This document shows, piece by piece, positions 54,451 through 62,587 of a stretch of DNA of 64,000 bases. Within the stretch, counting starts at the first letter, position 1. Each line of letters begins with the position of its first letter. Origin of the DNA: a virus; the IMG/VR virus record IMGVR_UViG_3300048672_000475, positions 16,857 to 80,856 of that record. One strand, given 5' to 3'. A model generated the notes under the pieces. It worked only from the letters and a program-made list of their open reading frames with translations, did not search any database and was not told where the DNA came from. Both the position numbers and the translations under genes were made by a program.

Positions 54451-54478
54451 TGGGCCCAATAACTAAACTGGAGACAAA

Positions 54479-54796
54479 ATGACCGATATAGCTGGAATTT
54501 ATGCCAACGACCCGCTGATGCGGGCTGTTTCACTCAGTGTGGAGGTTACACACTTCATCACGCAGGATAAGGTGGGACGCTATTTAATGGACCGCGCCCT
54601 GGAGTGTCGGGTTCAAGCGCTGGAAGAGTTGGCGATGACCGATCCTACTAACGCGGAAAATATTCGTGAACTACAATGGAAAGCGCGCGTTCCCGATTTA
54701 TTCACTGAGTGGTTGCAAGAAGCAATGGCGGCGGGCACCAGTGCCGAGGAAACCATACAACTTGAAGAGCAGGCTGGCTATGGCAATATGGTTTAA
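54479..54796 (+). CDS. Hypothetical protein
   Basis: A 105-residue acidic helical protein (DKVGRYLMDRALECRVQALE...). ACTGGAGACAAA precedes the start. It lies between portal and HU-like genes and overlaps the latter. Not recognised. Confidence 0.65.
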   Translation: MTDIAGIYANDPLMRAVSLSVEVTHFITQDKVGRYLMDRALECRVQALEELAMTDPTNAENIRELQWKARVPDLFTEWLQEAMAAGTSAEETIQLEEQAGYGNMV

Positions 54797-55271
54797 CTAT
54801 AAAGAGTTAGAGCCACATGAACCTAACCCACCATCGCGCCTAAAGCCAAAGGTAAAGATAAAGGGCCGGCCTAAAAAACCGGAGCAGCCGCATATAAAAG
54901 CGGACGCAGAGAAAAAACCGTATTTCAGCCGAACTGATTTGATTCGGAGAGTCGCGCAGATTACCGGCATCCGTATGCCGACATGTCGATTATTCGTCAA
55001 CGCTGCGCTAGCCGCCATTCTATCCGAAGTCGAACTAGGCCATGATGTCGATATTCCCGGAGTAGGTCGCTTCATGTTTGAAGACGTAGAGCCTATTCGG
55101 TATAAACACAAAGGGCTTTGGTATATTAGGCCCCTCCACAAGCGGTTAGTATTCTCCGTATACCCAGGCATGGAGATAGCACTGAAAAGGAATACTCGAA
55201 TAGTGGATTGGTCCGACTCATGCGATCCCAGGCTGAATAAGATATTCACATACTGGGATGCAAAATCATAA
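54780..55271 (+). CDS. HU/IHF-like DNA-binding protein
   Basis: A 163-residue protein with a basic Pro/Lys-rich N-terminal extension (residues ~15-45) and an HU-like domain: SRTDLIRRVAQITGIRMPTC, VNAALAAILSEVELGHDVDI, PGVGRFMFEDVEP. The GxGxF turn at the base of the DNA-binding arm is conserved. HU proteins bend DNA; phage versions are used in DNA condensation, replication or packaging. It sits oddly among head genes. The start at 54780 overlaps the preceding gene. Confidence 0.8.
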   Translation: MAIWFNYKELEPHEPNPPSRLKPKVKIKGRPKKPEQPHIKADAEKKPYFSRTDLIRRVAQITGIRMPTCRLFVNAALAAILSEVELGHDVDIPGVGRFMFEDVEPIRYKHKGLWYIRPLHKRLVFSVYPGMEIALKRNTRIVDWSDSCDPRLNKIFTYWDAKS

Positions 55272-55285
55272 TACTACAGAATTAT

Positions 55286-55314
55286 TTGACACCGCCGCGC
55301 CAATGTTGTATTGA
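55286..55314 (+). promoter_or_regulatory. Promoter of the head gene operon
   Basis: TTGACA (55286-55291), 17-base spacer, TATTGA (55309-55314), about 50 bases before the scaffold gene. This gives the abundant scaffold and capsid proteins their own promoter. Confidence 0.7.
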
Positions 55315-55363
55315 TGAGGCATCTTAACGTCGTGAGACGTAAACCCTCCCTTGAGGATTACTT

Positions 55364-56371
55364 ATGAATGAAGACGAGTTGAAAAACGGTGAAGGTGCGG
55401 CAGGGGATAAACCTCTGCCGAAACCCGATTACGACGCCGACCCGAACGTGAAAGCCCGCCGCAGAGCAGGTAAGCGCAGCGCCAATCAGAAAATGGGAAA
55501 AGACCTTGAAGAAGGTATTTCTAGTGCGCCAGCAGCTCCCGCCGAAGTTCCTACTGAGGAAGCACAAACCGAAGCCCCTGAAGGCGAAGGTATCGTAGGC
55601 GAGGCTAAGCACGAGGAAGAAGTGGTTATGGAATCTGCGGAAGAAAAAGCCGAAGAAACTAACCCAGAATCCCCGGAAGCTGAAGCCGCAGAAGGTGAAG
55701 TACCTGCGGAAGAATCCCCTTCAGAAAGCGAATCGCCAGCGGAAGAGCCGATGGTTGATTCGGGCGAATACCAAGCCCCTGAAGGCCCAGCGCATGACGA
55801 ACTGATAGACCAATACCACGATGCACTAGCCTTCGGGGATATGGAAACTGCCAAAGCTTTATACAAGCAATTGCAGGATCATCGCTTTCGTGAAAATACG
55901 CACCGCGCTAAAACGGAAGCTCAAGCCGAACAAGAAGTCAAAGCCTATGTTGCCGCTGCTACCGAGTTAGCCGCTAAACATCCTGAGTTAGCCGAAGACG
56001 GCTTGCCAGCATCGAAGGTGATGGCTTTATCCGATGTGTACCGCCAAGAAGGAATGAGCGCAGCCGACGCATTGCGTAAAGCTGTTGCTGACCTGTACCC
56101 TGAATCACCTGCCGAAGCGCCAGCACCGGAAGTGGCTCCTGAACCAGTAGCGGAAGAAATTCCGGCTGAACCAGAAGCACCTGCCGAAGAACCGGCTGCT
56201 CCTGCGGAAGAAGAAAGCGTACTTCCTGATATGGAGGAACGCAAAGCTGCAAAACGTAGTATTCCGGCAATGCCAAGTGCATCCGCCAGAAATGAACCGG
56301 CTCCGCCACCTAGACAGCCTACTCGCTCAGATGCTATCCAGCAAATGAAAGAGAAACGCGGTCAGGCGTAA
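55364..56371 (+). CDS. Scaffolding protein
   Basis: A 335-residue, extremely Glu/Ala/Pro-rich acidic protein with helical segments (LAFGDMETAKALYKQLQDHR, then EAQAEQEVKAYVAAATELAA) and a basic C-terminal end (SDAIQQMKEKRGQA). Composition, coiled-coil content and position directly before the capsid gene identify it as a scaffold that guides procapsid assembly. No protease gene is seen nearby. Confidence 0.78.
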   Translation: MNEDELKNGEGAAGDKPLPKPDYDADPNVKARRRAGKRSANQKMGKDLEEGISSAPAAPAEVPTEEAQTEAPEGEGIVGEAKHEEEVVMESAEEKAEETNPESPEAEAAEGEVPAEESPSESESPAEEPMVDSGEYQAPEGPAHDELIDQYHDALAFGDMETAKALYKQLQDHRFRENTHRAKTEAQAEQEVKAYVAAATELAAKHPELAEDGLPASKVMALSDVYRQEGMSAADALRKAVADLYPESPAEAPAPEVAPEPVAEEIPAEPEAPAEEPAAPAEEESVLPDMEERKAAKRSIPAMPSASARNEPAPPPRQPTRSDAIQQMKEKRGQA

Positions 56372-56432
56372 CGAAAAGCAGTAACAAACCATCGTTGAGA
56401 AACGATATTAACCCATTAGAAGGTGAAATTAT

Positions 56433-57446
56433 ATGAGTGGTCAAATCTGGTCTGTCGCTGATGAAGGCGGCTATTTGTGGGCACCTAACTTGTCCGAATA
56501 CCTGCGTATACAAAATCTGCCGGTTGTTAAATTCAGACAGTTATGTGATGTGAAAGAAAACGACGCCGATGGTAAACCATTGGTAGGCAAAGGTCGTGGC
56601 GACAAGTGGTACTGGAACGTATTCACCAAGTTGTCAACCAAAGGCCGCGCTATCGACGAGACCGAAAGAATGCCTTCTGGCTCTTTCAAAGTTACCCAAT
56701 ATTCTGGCACCATGACCGAGTTCGGTAACTCCGTTGACTACACCGGCAAATTGGACGACTTGTCCGAACAACCGATCAAAGAAATTATTCGCAAAGTCCT
56801 GAAACTCGACGTTGCCGAAGCATTCGACGTTGCTGCATGGCAGCAGTTTGACCAAACCCTGCTGGGTGTAACTCCGGTTTCCGGAACTAGCACAACTGCG
56901 GTTAACACTTTCACAACCGATGGTACAGCTAACGCTGTCACCAACAACGTTGCTTTGGGTAAAGGTCATATCGAGCCGATCAGCACCCAAATGAAAGAAC
57001 GCAATATCCCGGCATACGAAGGCGGCGACTATATGTGTATCGCTCGCCCCTCTACCTACATCACTTTGAAATCTGATTTGGAAGCCATCCAAACCTATAC
57101 CGAAACCGGTATCGTTCAGATCAAAAACGGTGAAATCGGTAGATATCGTGGGGTACGCTTTATCGAGCAAACCCATATCCCTGCCGGTGGCGCGGATGAC
57201 ACCACCACCTATAACCCACAAACCGGCACCGCCGATGCGTGGAACAACGGCAAATCTGACTGGGCCTACTTTATGGGCGCGGACACTGTTGCTGAAGGTG
57301 TGGCGGTTCCTGAAGAAATTCGCGGTAAAATTCCAGACGATTACGGTCGCGGTCGTGGTATCGCTTGGTACGCCTTGGAAGGTTTCGGTTTGAGCCATCC
57401 CGATGCTACGAATGGTCGCATAGTCAAATGGACTTCGGCAGCGTAA
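56433..57446 (+). CDS. Major capsid protein (N4-gp56 family)
   Basis: A 337-residue capsid protein of the HK97-like fold in the N4-gp56 family. Characteristic stretches: GDKWYWNVFTKLSTKG, then ERMPSGSFKVTQYSGTMTEF, GNSVDYTGKLDDLSEQP, and RGVRFIEQTHIP near residue 232. AGGTGAAATTAT precedes the ATG. Base composition is smoother and codons more uniform than in neighbours, as expected for a highly expressed gene. Confidence 0.92.
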   Translation: MSGQIWSVADEGGYLWAPNLSEYLRIQNLPVVKFRQLCDVKENDADGKPLVGKGRGDKWYWNVFTKLSTKGRAIDETERMPSGSFKVTQYSGTMTEFGNSVDYTGKLDDLSEQPIKEIIRKVLKLDVAEAFDVAAWQQFDQTLLGVTPVSGTSTTAVNTFTTDGTANAVTNNVALGKGHIEPISTQMKERNIPAYEGGDYMCIARPSTYITLKSDLEAIQTYTETGIVQIKNGEIGRYRGVRFIEQTHIPAGGADDTTTYNPQTGTADAWNNGKSDWAYFMGADTVAEGVAVPEEIRGKIPDDYGRGRGIAWYALEGFGLSHPDATNGRIVKWTSAA

Positions 57447-57456
57447 AGGCTTTAAT

Positions 57457-57480
57457 ACCCACGTAGCGATACGTGGGTTT
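57457..57480 (+). terminator. Hairpin after the capsid gene
   Basis: ACCCACGTA-GCGA-TACGTGGGT is a perfect 9-bp stem followed by only TTTG. It may be a weak terminator or a stabiliser of the 3' end of the capsid mRNA. Confidence 0.5.
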
Positions 57481-57511
57481 GACCAAACATCTAATTATTG
57501 AGGAAAGTACA

Positions 57512-57946
57512 ATGGCGTACACCAACCCAAAAACCGTTACTTATACTCGCTCCACTGCGGTAACGACTGCCACATGGGCGATTCAACCACCTCCAGGCTG
57601 CACTCAAGTTCGGGTAAAAGACATTAACGCGTCTGTTACCACGACCTATAATGCAACAACCACCTCTGCTAAAGTTGGCGTCGGCGTAGCCGGTAACGTG
57701 AACGTAGCGGGCGTATTGGATTTGGGTACCACTGCGGCTGGTGCTGCAGTAGGCTACGCATCCCAATTCGTAAAAGGTACTAACCCTACCTACGGTTCTC
57801 TGGACTTGACCGGCACCTCGAATACTATTTCGGGCACTCCGGTAACACCAGAAGTACTGGGCCCCGTATTGATCACTTTCACTGCGAATACAGGCGGTAC
57901 TCCGGCTGGCGCAGCGGTAGTTGACGTTACACTGGACTGGTTCTAA
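57512..57946 (+). CDS. Probable capsid decoration or head protein
   Basis: A 144-residue, Thr/Val/Gly-rich beta protein (MAYTNPKTVTYTRSTAVTTA...). It directly follows the capsid gene. Composition and place suggest a head decoration protein; this is inference. Start at 57512 follows GAGGAAAGTACA. Confidence 0.65.
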   Translation: MAYTNPKTVTYTRSTAVTTATWAIQPPPGCTQVRVKDINASVTTTYNATTTSAKVGVGVAGNVNVAGVLDLGTTAAGAAVGYASQFVKGTNPTYGSLDLTGTSNTISGTPVTPEVLGPVLITFTANTGGTPAGAAVVDVTLDWF

Positions 57947-57955
57947 CCTAATGCG

Positions 57956-57977
57956 AAGCCGGGTAACGCCGGCTTTA
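57956..57977 (+). terminator. Hairpin after the head protein gene
   Basis: AAGCCGG-GTAACG-CCGGCTT forms a 7-bp stem followed by TA; a weak terminator or processing site like the one after the capsid gene. Confidence 0.4.
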
Positions 57978-57999
57978 CCTAATATTCTAGGAGATTAAA

Positions 58000-58227
58000 A
58001 TGTCCGACTTTAACAAAGATTCAAGCAATTCAGCCCAAGATACCCGCGCTTTCGGCGGTGGATCAGGTTTGACTGCAGGTGTGGAATCCGGTTTGTCTTC
58101 CGTTGAAAAATTGTCACGCGGCTCTGTAGAAGCTGAGCAAAAAACACATGGCGACAATTTCATGCGTATCGAAACCGAAGAATCCGCCGGCAGCAAAGGT
58201 GGCAAAAACTTTACCTTTCGCGGTTAA
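58000..58227 (+). CDS. Hypothetical protein
   Basis: A 75-residue, Ser/Gly/Glu-rich and probably flexible protein (MSDFNKDSSNSAQDTRAFGG...). CTAGGAGATTAAA precedes the start. It lies in the head operon and may be a small virion protein. Confidence 0.65.
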   Translation: MSDFNKDSSNSAQDTRAFGGGSGLTAGVESGLSSVEKLSRGSVEAEQKTHGDNFMRIETEESAGSKGGKNFTFRG

Positions 58228-58230
58228 CCA

Positions 58231-58455
58231 ATGAGTATCCTGGCTATTTTTACAACGGATAGCTGCGACATGGACGCCGCCCAGGAGCCTTCTGTAAACC
58301 CGTTGGAAAGCGGGTTTATTGATGAGGGTAGCGCCTGCGACACTGGAAAAATGATGTGGAATGATACGTCGTATGGCGAATCTTACGGCTGCGGCAATCG
58401 GTACGCCCATGAAGAAACACCTTTCATGACGAAAGTTCCCTCACGACACAAATAA
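58231..58455 (+). CDS. Hypothetical protein
   Basis: A 74-residue protein, MSILAIFTTDSCDMDAAQEP onward, with four Cys. It begins three bases after the preceding stop. No family recognised. Confidence 0.55.
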   Translation: MSILAIFTTDSCDMDAAQEPSVNPLESGFIDEGSACDTGKMMWNDTSYGESYGCGNRYAHEETPFMTKVPSRHK

Positions 58456-58463
58456 GGAATCAC

Positions 58464-58736
58464 ATGTCCGAATTAGATAGAAGTAGAGCGTTTGACAGAG
58501 TATGGGGCATCGTTGGCGAAGGCGAACCTTATTTCTTTCAAGACGGTAAAGCGTTCAACTCAGACGGACTCGAAATTGTGTCTGACGAAACCATTGCCGA
58601 GGTAGAAACTGACGCTACCGAGCCGAAGAAAAAAGGGCGTAAAAAAGCAGCACCCGATGAAGCGTCTGAGGTAGCTACCGATGTAACTGCCGATGTAACT
58701 GCCGATTTGACTGGTGAAAATCACGATCTGCTGTAA
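58464..58736 (+). CDS. Hypothetical protein
   Basis: A 90-residue protein: globular start (FDRVWGIVGEGEPYFFQDGK) then a charged linker with KKKGRKKAAP and a Thr/Val/Asp repeat (ATDVTADVTADL). The linker suggests a tethered peptide. AAGGAATCAC precedes the ATG. Confidence 0.6.
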   Translation: MSELDRSRAFDRVWGIVGEGEPYFFQDGKAFNSDGLEIVSDETIAEVETDATEPKKKGRKKAAPDEASEVATDVTADVTADLTGENHDLL

Positions 58737-58800
58737 AATGCTCGTTTTAACGCCGGCCTTGCGTCGGGCCGAATAAAATAAGACTCACAGAGGGCGTCAA

Positions 58801-59496
58801 GTGTTAACTTTAGCCGATATCCGACGTAGGGCAAGGTCACGATTAGATGACCTTATGCCCACCTATCTGTGGTCAGACCAAGAACTCAACGACTACATCA
58901 ACGACGCGCTACGGGACGCCTGTATTCGGGCTAACCTAACCGTGGCTGATGACGTAGCGATACCCTTTACCCAAAAAGCAGATTTATCCTGGAACGCAAA
59001 ATATGCGTTACCCAGCGGGTACCTGGATGTGCAGTCCGTATATCTGGCCTCCCGGCCTACGACTACGTTGACCCGCACCAGTATTCGTCGTAGGGAGCAG
59101 TACTACGGAGGGCGGTCAAACTATACCAGCCGTCCTTATGCGTACGCGCTGGATAAAACGAAACCGGGTACCGGCGATGACGAAGGTATACAGGTTCGTA
59201 CGATTACTTTTATCGGCACGCCAAAAGCGGCTGATACAGCCTATCTTGATGTGGTTAGGCTACCCGTATTACTAGAATCAGATTCTGATGTTCCTGAAAT
59301 CGACGAGATATGGCACCCGGATTTAGTATTCGGAGTCACCGGATTAGCTTTTCTAAAACGTGACGCCGATACGTTCGACCCTAAAAAATCCGAGCGTGAT
59401 ATGGCGATATTCGAGGAAAAATTCGGACCCAGATTGCCCGCAGTTGTATTGAGGGAGCGGCAAACAGAAGTGCCTTACGAAATGTATGTGGGGTAG
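58801..59496 (+). CDS. Head-tail adaptor (P22 gp4-like)
   Basis: A 231-residue protein. The N-terminal DIRRRARSRLDDLMPTYLWS and DQELNDYINDALRDACIRAN are characteristic of gp4-type head-closure or adaptor proteins that attach below the portal, and the later YLDVQSVYLASRP and WHPDLVFGVTGLAFLKRDAD also fit. It starts at GTG with AGAGGGCGTCAA before it. Confidence 0.78.
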   Translation: MLTLADIRRRARSRLDDLMPTYLWSDQELNDYINDALRDACIRANLTVADDVAIPFTQKADLSWNAKYALPSGYLDVQSVYLASRPTTTLTRTSIRRREQYYGGRSNYTSRPYAYALDKTKPGTGDDEGIQVRTITFIGTPKAADTAYLDVVRLPVLLESDSDVPEIDEIWHPDLVFGVTGLAFLKRDADTFDPKKSERDMAIFEEKFGPRLPAVVLRERQTEVPYEMYVG

Positions 59497-59498
59497 GT

Positions 59499-59672
59499 AT
59501 GGCGGATATATTTGAACAGTGTTCAACAAGCTTCTGTAGGCAGGCGCACAGTTGCGCAAAAAAGGCCGAACCTGACTCTTTAAATATACGGGTGCAAAAA
59601 TGGTATCCGGAAACTATTCGAGGCCGTTTTCATTGCGTCGGATACGAAAAGATTTATGGGCACCGCAGATGA
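59499..59672 (+). CDS. Tiny cysteine-rich protein
   Basis: A 57-residue gene found by eye: GGGGTAGGT precedes the ATG two bases after the adaptor's stop, and the TGA overlaps the next ATG (ATGA). Four cysteines (FEQCSTSFCRQAHSCAKK, later FHCVGYEK) suggest a metal site. It bridges two virion genes without a gap, which supports its reality. Confidence 0.55.
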   Translation: MADIFEQCSTSFCRQAHSCAKKAEPDSLNIRVQKWYPETIRGRFHCVGYEKIYGHRR

Positions 59673-60766
59673 TAATTTCTAAGTTTAAAGGTATCCAGAA
59701 TACCTCATCAAACAGAGATATCGACGACGAGGCGCTACAAGATGCTGTTAACGTGGATATCACGAACGATGGCGGTATCGTTGCGCGTGAAGACACTGCG
59801 CTAATACTTAGTCTGCCAGTAACAACGGCCTACAGTACGTTCGGCGATACCTGTTACATCGTGTCAGGGGGGCGACTCCTTAGGGTTGACCCCGGATTAT
59901 CTACCGCTGACTTGGCCGCTTCAACGGCTACGGCGTTCGCCGACTACCAAGAGGTTCTGTTCACGAACGACGGACTTAAGGTACATGGCGGGCAGGTTGT
60001 CGATCTGAAGGTTCCAGTACCGTCACAGCCCGAAATCGTCATTACAGGCGGATCGTGGCCAGCCGGGCAGTACAGCATCATCACTACGTACACCAGCGTC
60101 GATGGTCTTGAGGGCGGAACGTCTCCCGTTGTTGTCGTCCGACTCGATGCCCCCGGCGCGATATTGATTACCCCTGCACCGCTCGACGGCTTCACGGCGA
60201 ACGTCTACATCACAGACCCTGACGGCGACGTGTTCTTCAACATGGCGACAGGGTACCGATTGGTGCCGGCGCAGTTGAACGCGAATCCGTTTCCAGAGCG
60301 GGCTAACAAGATTGAATACCACGAGTCCCGTTTGTACGTGACCGAGGACCATCCCGACCATACCGTTGTGTACTACAGCGATCCGTTACTGTTCCACCTG
60401 TATGGCGTCGACGACGCTTACTTCGTGATACCCGGACGCATCCTGGATATGCGCAGTACCCCGCAGGGGCTAGTGATTGGGACTTTGACTGGCATCTACG
60501 TGTACGAGTCCGAGGGCTTAGCGCTAGTCGCTGAGTACGGGGTTATCCCTGGACGGTCGATGGTACGGTTGCCGGATAGGTCACTTCTGATTCACACGGT
60601 TCGCGGGGTAGCGAAAGCACTTCCGTTCCAGGAGCTCACCGGCAGTCAGGTTTCCCTGCCAATGGGCGAGAACTGCAACACCCAGATCGTTTACTCGAAT
60701 GGGGTTATGAAATACGTGGCTACCCATGACGGGCTAGGCACAGCCTACAACAAGTTCACTAACTAA
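59669..60766 (+). CDS. Tail protein (P22 gp10-like or propeller-type)
   Basis: A 365-residue protein starting MIISKFKGIQNTSSNRDIDD, then LQDAVNVDITNDGGIVARED, an opening shared by podovirus tail accessory proteins. The body is repeated beta blades (DTCYIVSGGRLLRVDPG, then KIEYHESRLYVTEDHPD, GLVIGTLTGIYVYES), suggesting a beta-propeller. The frame is open upstream, but the ATGA overlap at 59669 sets the start. Confidence 0.75.
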   Translation: MIISKFKGIQNTSSNRDIDDEALQDAVNVDITNDGGIVAREDTALILSLPVTTAYSTFGDTCYIVSGGRLLRVDPGLSTADLAASTATAFADYQEVLFTNDGLKVHGGQVVDLKVPVPSQPEIVITGGSWPAGQYSIITTYTSVDGLEGGTSPVVVVRLDAPGAILITPAPLDGFTANVYITDPDGDVFFNMATGYRLVPAQLNANPFPERANKIEYHESRLYVTEDHPDHTVVYYSDPLLFHLYGVDDAYFVIPGRILDMRSTPQGLVIGTLTGIYVYESEGLALVAEYGVIPGRSMVRLPDRSLLIHTVRGVAKALPFQELTGSQVSLPMGENCNTQIVYSNGVMKYVATHDGLGTAYNKFTN

Positions 60767-60776
60767 GGAGGCCGAG

Positions 60777-61241
60777 ATGGCTTACAGATTTTCAACCGGG
60801 CAATTCAACAGCCTTCTGGCCACCATGAAGACGGATCTGGCAAACGGGGTCATCAAGTTTTATACAGGGTCGCAACCAGCGTCACCTGACGACGCGCCGA
60901 CTGGAACCTACATGGGCATGGTTACGCTATCGGCGGGCGCCTGGACGGCAGGCACCGTGACCAATGGTCTGGAGTTTGATGCTCCTGTGCTGGCGTCTAT
61001 GAACAAGGCCGCTGCCGAGGAATGGAAATTCAAGACTGTCGCCATTGGGACTATTGGATGGGGCCGATTTGTCAGTAACTCTGCATCAGACACTGGGCAG
61101 TCGTCAACCTCACTGGTTCGTCATGACTTCAGTGTTGGCGTAACATCCGGCGATTGTAAGTTGGAGAAAGTTACTTTTACCGCTATCGATCAAACTGCGG
61201 TGATCTCTGACTACACCATTCCGCTAGCCAATATTTCTTAA
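60777..61241 (+). CDS. Hypothetical virion protein
   Basis: A 154-residue protein, MAYRFSTGQFNSLLATMKTD onward, with GVIKFYTGSQPASPDDAPTG, a segment typical of small phage structural proteins. AAGGAGGCCGAG is a strong ribosome-binding site. Similar in type to the 39247 protein. Confidence 0.7.
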   Translation: MAYRFSTGQFNSLLATMKTDLANGVIKFYTGSQPASPDDAPTGTYMGMVTLSAGAWTAGTVTNGLEFDAPVLASMNKAAAEEWKFKTVAIGTIGWGRFVSNSASDTGQSSTSLVRHDFSVGVTSGDCKLEKVTFTAIDQTAVISDYTIPLANIS

Positions 61242-61251
61242 GGAGTAGCGC

Positions 61252-61734
61252 ATGCCTGTCGGTAGAGTTACAAAATACAACCAGTTGGAGTCCGTGATAT
61301 TCGGCACCGCTGGAAGGCAGTGGGACGATTCTGCGACGGGTAGCTGCATGTTCGTGCTCGCGAAGAGCACCTACACTCCGTCGACAGCGCACACAACCTT
61401 GGCGAATGTTGGGTCGGCGGGTGTGGACTACATTACTACCGGGGACGGCTCGCCTATCGCCCTGGCGACGCCCACTATCGATAAGACCACGACGTTAGGC
61501 ACTACGTACTTCAGGAGTGCCGACGCTGATTTTGGATCAGCCGTCACTATCGCGGCTAAGTACCTGCTGTGCGTGCAGCCCGTGGACGCGAACATTATAG
61601 CCACTACGGCCAAATTGATATTTTACGTCGACCTCAACACTATCGATACCGGGAGTTCAGCGAGCTCTAGTGCGGATGTGTTCAAGGTCAATACCCCATC
61701 ACTAGGATGGTTCCGTACGGGGCCTGGAGCATAA
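61252..61734 (+). CDS. Hypothetical virion protein
   Basis: A 160-residue Thr/Ser/Ala-rich beta protein, MPVGRVTKYNQLESVIFGTA onward. AAGGAGTAGCGC precedes the start. Part of the tail-like cluster; no known family. Confidence 0.65.
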   Translation: MPVGRVTKYNQLESVIFGTAGRQWDDSATGSCMFVLAKSTYTPSTAHTTLANVGSAGVDYITTGDGSPIALATPTIDKTTTLGTTYFRSADADFGSAVTIAAKYLLCVQPVDANIIATTAKLIFYVDLNTIDTGSSASSSADVFKVNTPSLGWFRTGPGA

Positions 61735-61735
61735 C

Positions 61736-62584
61736 ATGGCTATTACTTCTTTAGATGGCGCGATTGCCGGGGCGCAATGGCCCCGATTCATTACCAAAGC
61801 GACCGCATCGGTGATCCTTACCGCCGGTAAACCGTTCTCGCTATGGACTGCGGCGGGTAGTCCTGGAGCCGGGGCGGTCGATACCGCGACATCGGGCGGT
61901 GTTGCGCTATCTAGTACATCAGCGGAGGTCAACGGACAAATACCGTTTACCGATCCCGTCAGTGGCAATTCTTATCTGTCACGATTCCAGGGTTTAGCGC
62001 CACAAAGCGGCGTGTTAGTGCTGGCTGACAGACTATGGCAATGCGGTTATCAGACCTCTACCAACGGCGTCATCTCTGCTACTGTAACGACGGCACAGGT
62101 TATCAACTCAACTGCGTTTCCGGCGCGGGATAATAACGCATCGGTTAATGGCGAAGGCGTTCTGATTGGTGTAGAGATTAACGTAGCCACAACGACTAAC
62201 GCCCCTACGCTAACCATGTCATACACCAACTCAGCAGCTACTGCCGGCAGAACAGCGACTAATGCGGTTAGCACTATCGCGGCTAACCCAATCGGGAGTT
62301 TCTACCCTATGGGACTGCAGGCCGGTGATAAAGGGGTCAAGTCGGTTGAGTCCATAACAGTCGGCACAACCTGGGCGGCGGGGTCGCTCAATTTGGTTGC
62401 GTACCGCCCGATAGTAGCACTGGAACTTGTAGGCGCTTACGTCCCCACCGCAGTTGATGCCATTACTAGCGGATTCCCTCGCTTATTTAACGGCACGGTG
62501 CCATTCCTGATTTTCTACCCATCCACTACTACTGCGGCGGGCGTGTCAAACTTTGCTGGCCAAGTAGTCTGGACTCAGGGGTAA
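61736..62584 (+). CDS. Hypothetical virion protein
   Basis: A 282-residue beta-rich protein, MAITSLDGAIAGAQWPRFIT onward, with SYLSRFQGLAPQSGVLVLAD and PIGSFYPMGLQAGDKGVKSV. It resembles tail or adaptor proteins of podovirus-like phages. It follows the preceding stop by one base. Confidence 0.7.
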   Translation: MAITSLDGAIAGAQWPRFITKATASVILTAGKPFSLWTAAGSPGAGAVDTATSGGVALSSTSAEVNGQIPFTDPVSGNSYLSRFQGLAPQSGVLVLADRLWQCGYQTSTNGVISATVTTAQVINSTAFPARDNNASVNGEGVLIGVEINVATTTNAPTLTMSYTNSAATAGRTATNAVSTIAANPIGSFYPMGLQAGDKGVKSVESITVGTTWAAGSLNLVAYRPIVALELVGAYVPTAVDAITSGFPRLFNGTVPFLIFYPSTTTAAGVSNFAGQVVWTQG

Positions 62585-62587
62585 GCG

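Noticed and set aside
55486-56309. Ser- and Val/Leu-rich minus-strand frames opposite the scaffold gene
   Set aside because: These are antisense shadows of Glu/Ala/Pro repeats.
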